Assembly (NCBI GenBank): GCA_019162915.1 | Contig: JAFLKZ010000120.1 | Span: 1-6,622, forward strand | Length of the DNA stretch: 6,622 nt | Direction: 5' to 3' | Origin: Campylobacteraceae bacterium | GTDB taxonomy: Bacteria > Campylobacterota > Campylobacteria > Campylobacterales > Sulfurospirillaceae | Shown here: positions 6,564-6,622 of the stretch, in pieces | How positions within the stretch are numbered: position 1 is the first letter of the stretch | Layout: each line of letters opens with the position of its first letter | The notes under the pieces: generated by a model | Told to the model about the DNA's origin: nothing | The model's database searches: none | Seen by the model: the letters and a program-made list of their open reading frames with translations, nothing else | Position numbers and translations under genes: made by a program

Positions 6564-6592
6564 TTGACAAATACCTTTTTTTTCTCTATAAT
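6564..6592 (+). promoter_or_regulatory. Perfect consensus sigma-70 promoter firing out of the right edge
   Basis: TTGACA (6564-6569), a 17-nt T-rich spacer and TATAAT (6587-6592) match the housekeeping consensus at all twelve positions with ideal spacing. Transcription should start near 6598-6600. It begins 8 nt after the stop of the CinA-family gene, with no convincing intrinsic terminator between. The downstream bases end in the purine run GAGAAGAAGAAG (6607-6618), a possible ribosome-binding region for a gene starting just past the window. A stable RNA gene downstream is equally possible. Confidence 0.85.
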
Positions 6593-6622
6593 TTCAGCCT
6601 CATTACGAGAAGAAGAAGTTAA

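Noticed and set aside
1..6622. Mobile element, CRISPR, toxin-antitoxin or defence system
   Set aside because: No direct-repeat arrays, transposase or integrase motifs, or terminal repeats were seen. All large frames are housekeeping or metabolic genes with uniform composition.

Overview
The window looks like an ordinary chromosomal segment of a Campylobacterota (epsilonproteobacterial) genome. The clues are the moderately AT-rich composition, tightly packed genes, a bacterial-type isoleucyl-tRNA synthetase starting MDYKDTLLLP, a short 452-residue GatA, and the gene order ileS - small ORF - gatA - guaB, which I recall from Campylobacter. A Sulfurospirillum-like organism is my best guess. That is an inference from sequence style and was not tested by a search.

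Layout. Bases 1-5224 are one minus-strand gene string read from right to left: ileS (isoleucyl-tRNA synthetase, complete), an unlisted 40-codon single-pass membrane protein, gatA (Glu/Asp-tRNA amidotransferase subunit A, complete) and guaB (IMP dehydrogenase, first 326 residues, cut by the left edge). The junctions are an 8-nt overlap, a 1-nt overlap and a 9-nt gap, so these genes are almost certainly co-transcribed and probably translationally coupled. Bases 5225-5457 are a divergent intergenic region. It holds a candidate ileS promoter on the minus strand, two competing inverted repeats in front of ileS, a strong extended -10 element on the plus strand, and a chain of small hairpins ending in a T7 run just before the next gene. 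Bases 5458-6555 (plus strand) encode a CinA-family protein. Its C-terminal nicotinamide-nucleotide amidase domain looks intact, but its N-terminal MoaB-like domain is shortened and lacks the usual motifs. Bases 6564-6592 form a perfect consensus sigma-70 promoter firing rightward out of the window.

How the genes relate. ileS and gatA both supply correctly charged tRNAs: Ile-tRNA directly, and Gln- or Asn-tRNA by transamidation. guaB is the committed step of GTP synthesis, so the string links translation supply to guanine nucleotide supply. gatB and gatC, the partners of gatA, are not in this window. The divergent cinA-type gene probably works in NAD by-product (NMN) salvage and has no obvious functional tie to the operon. 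I see no mobile element, CRISPR array, tRNA, rRNA or defence system. The points most worth a second look are the 5329-5430 structured leader or small RNA, the conserved-looking 40-residue membrane ORF, and the degenerate half of the CinA protein.
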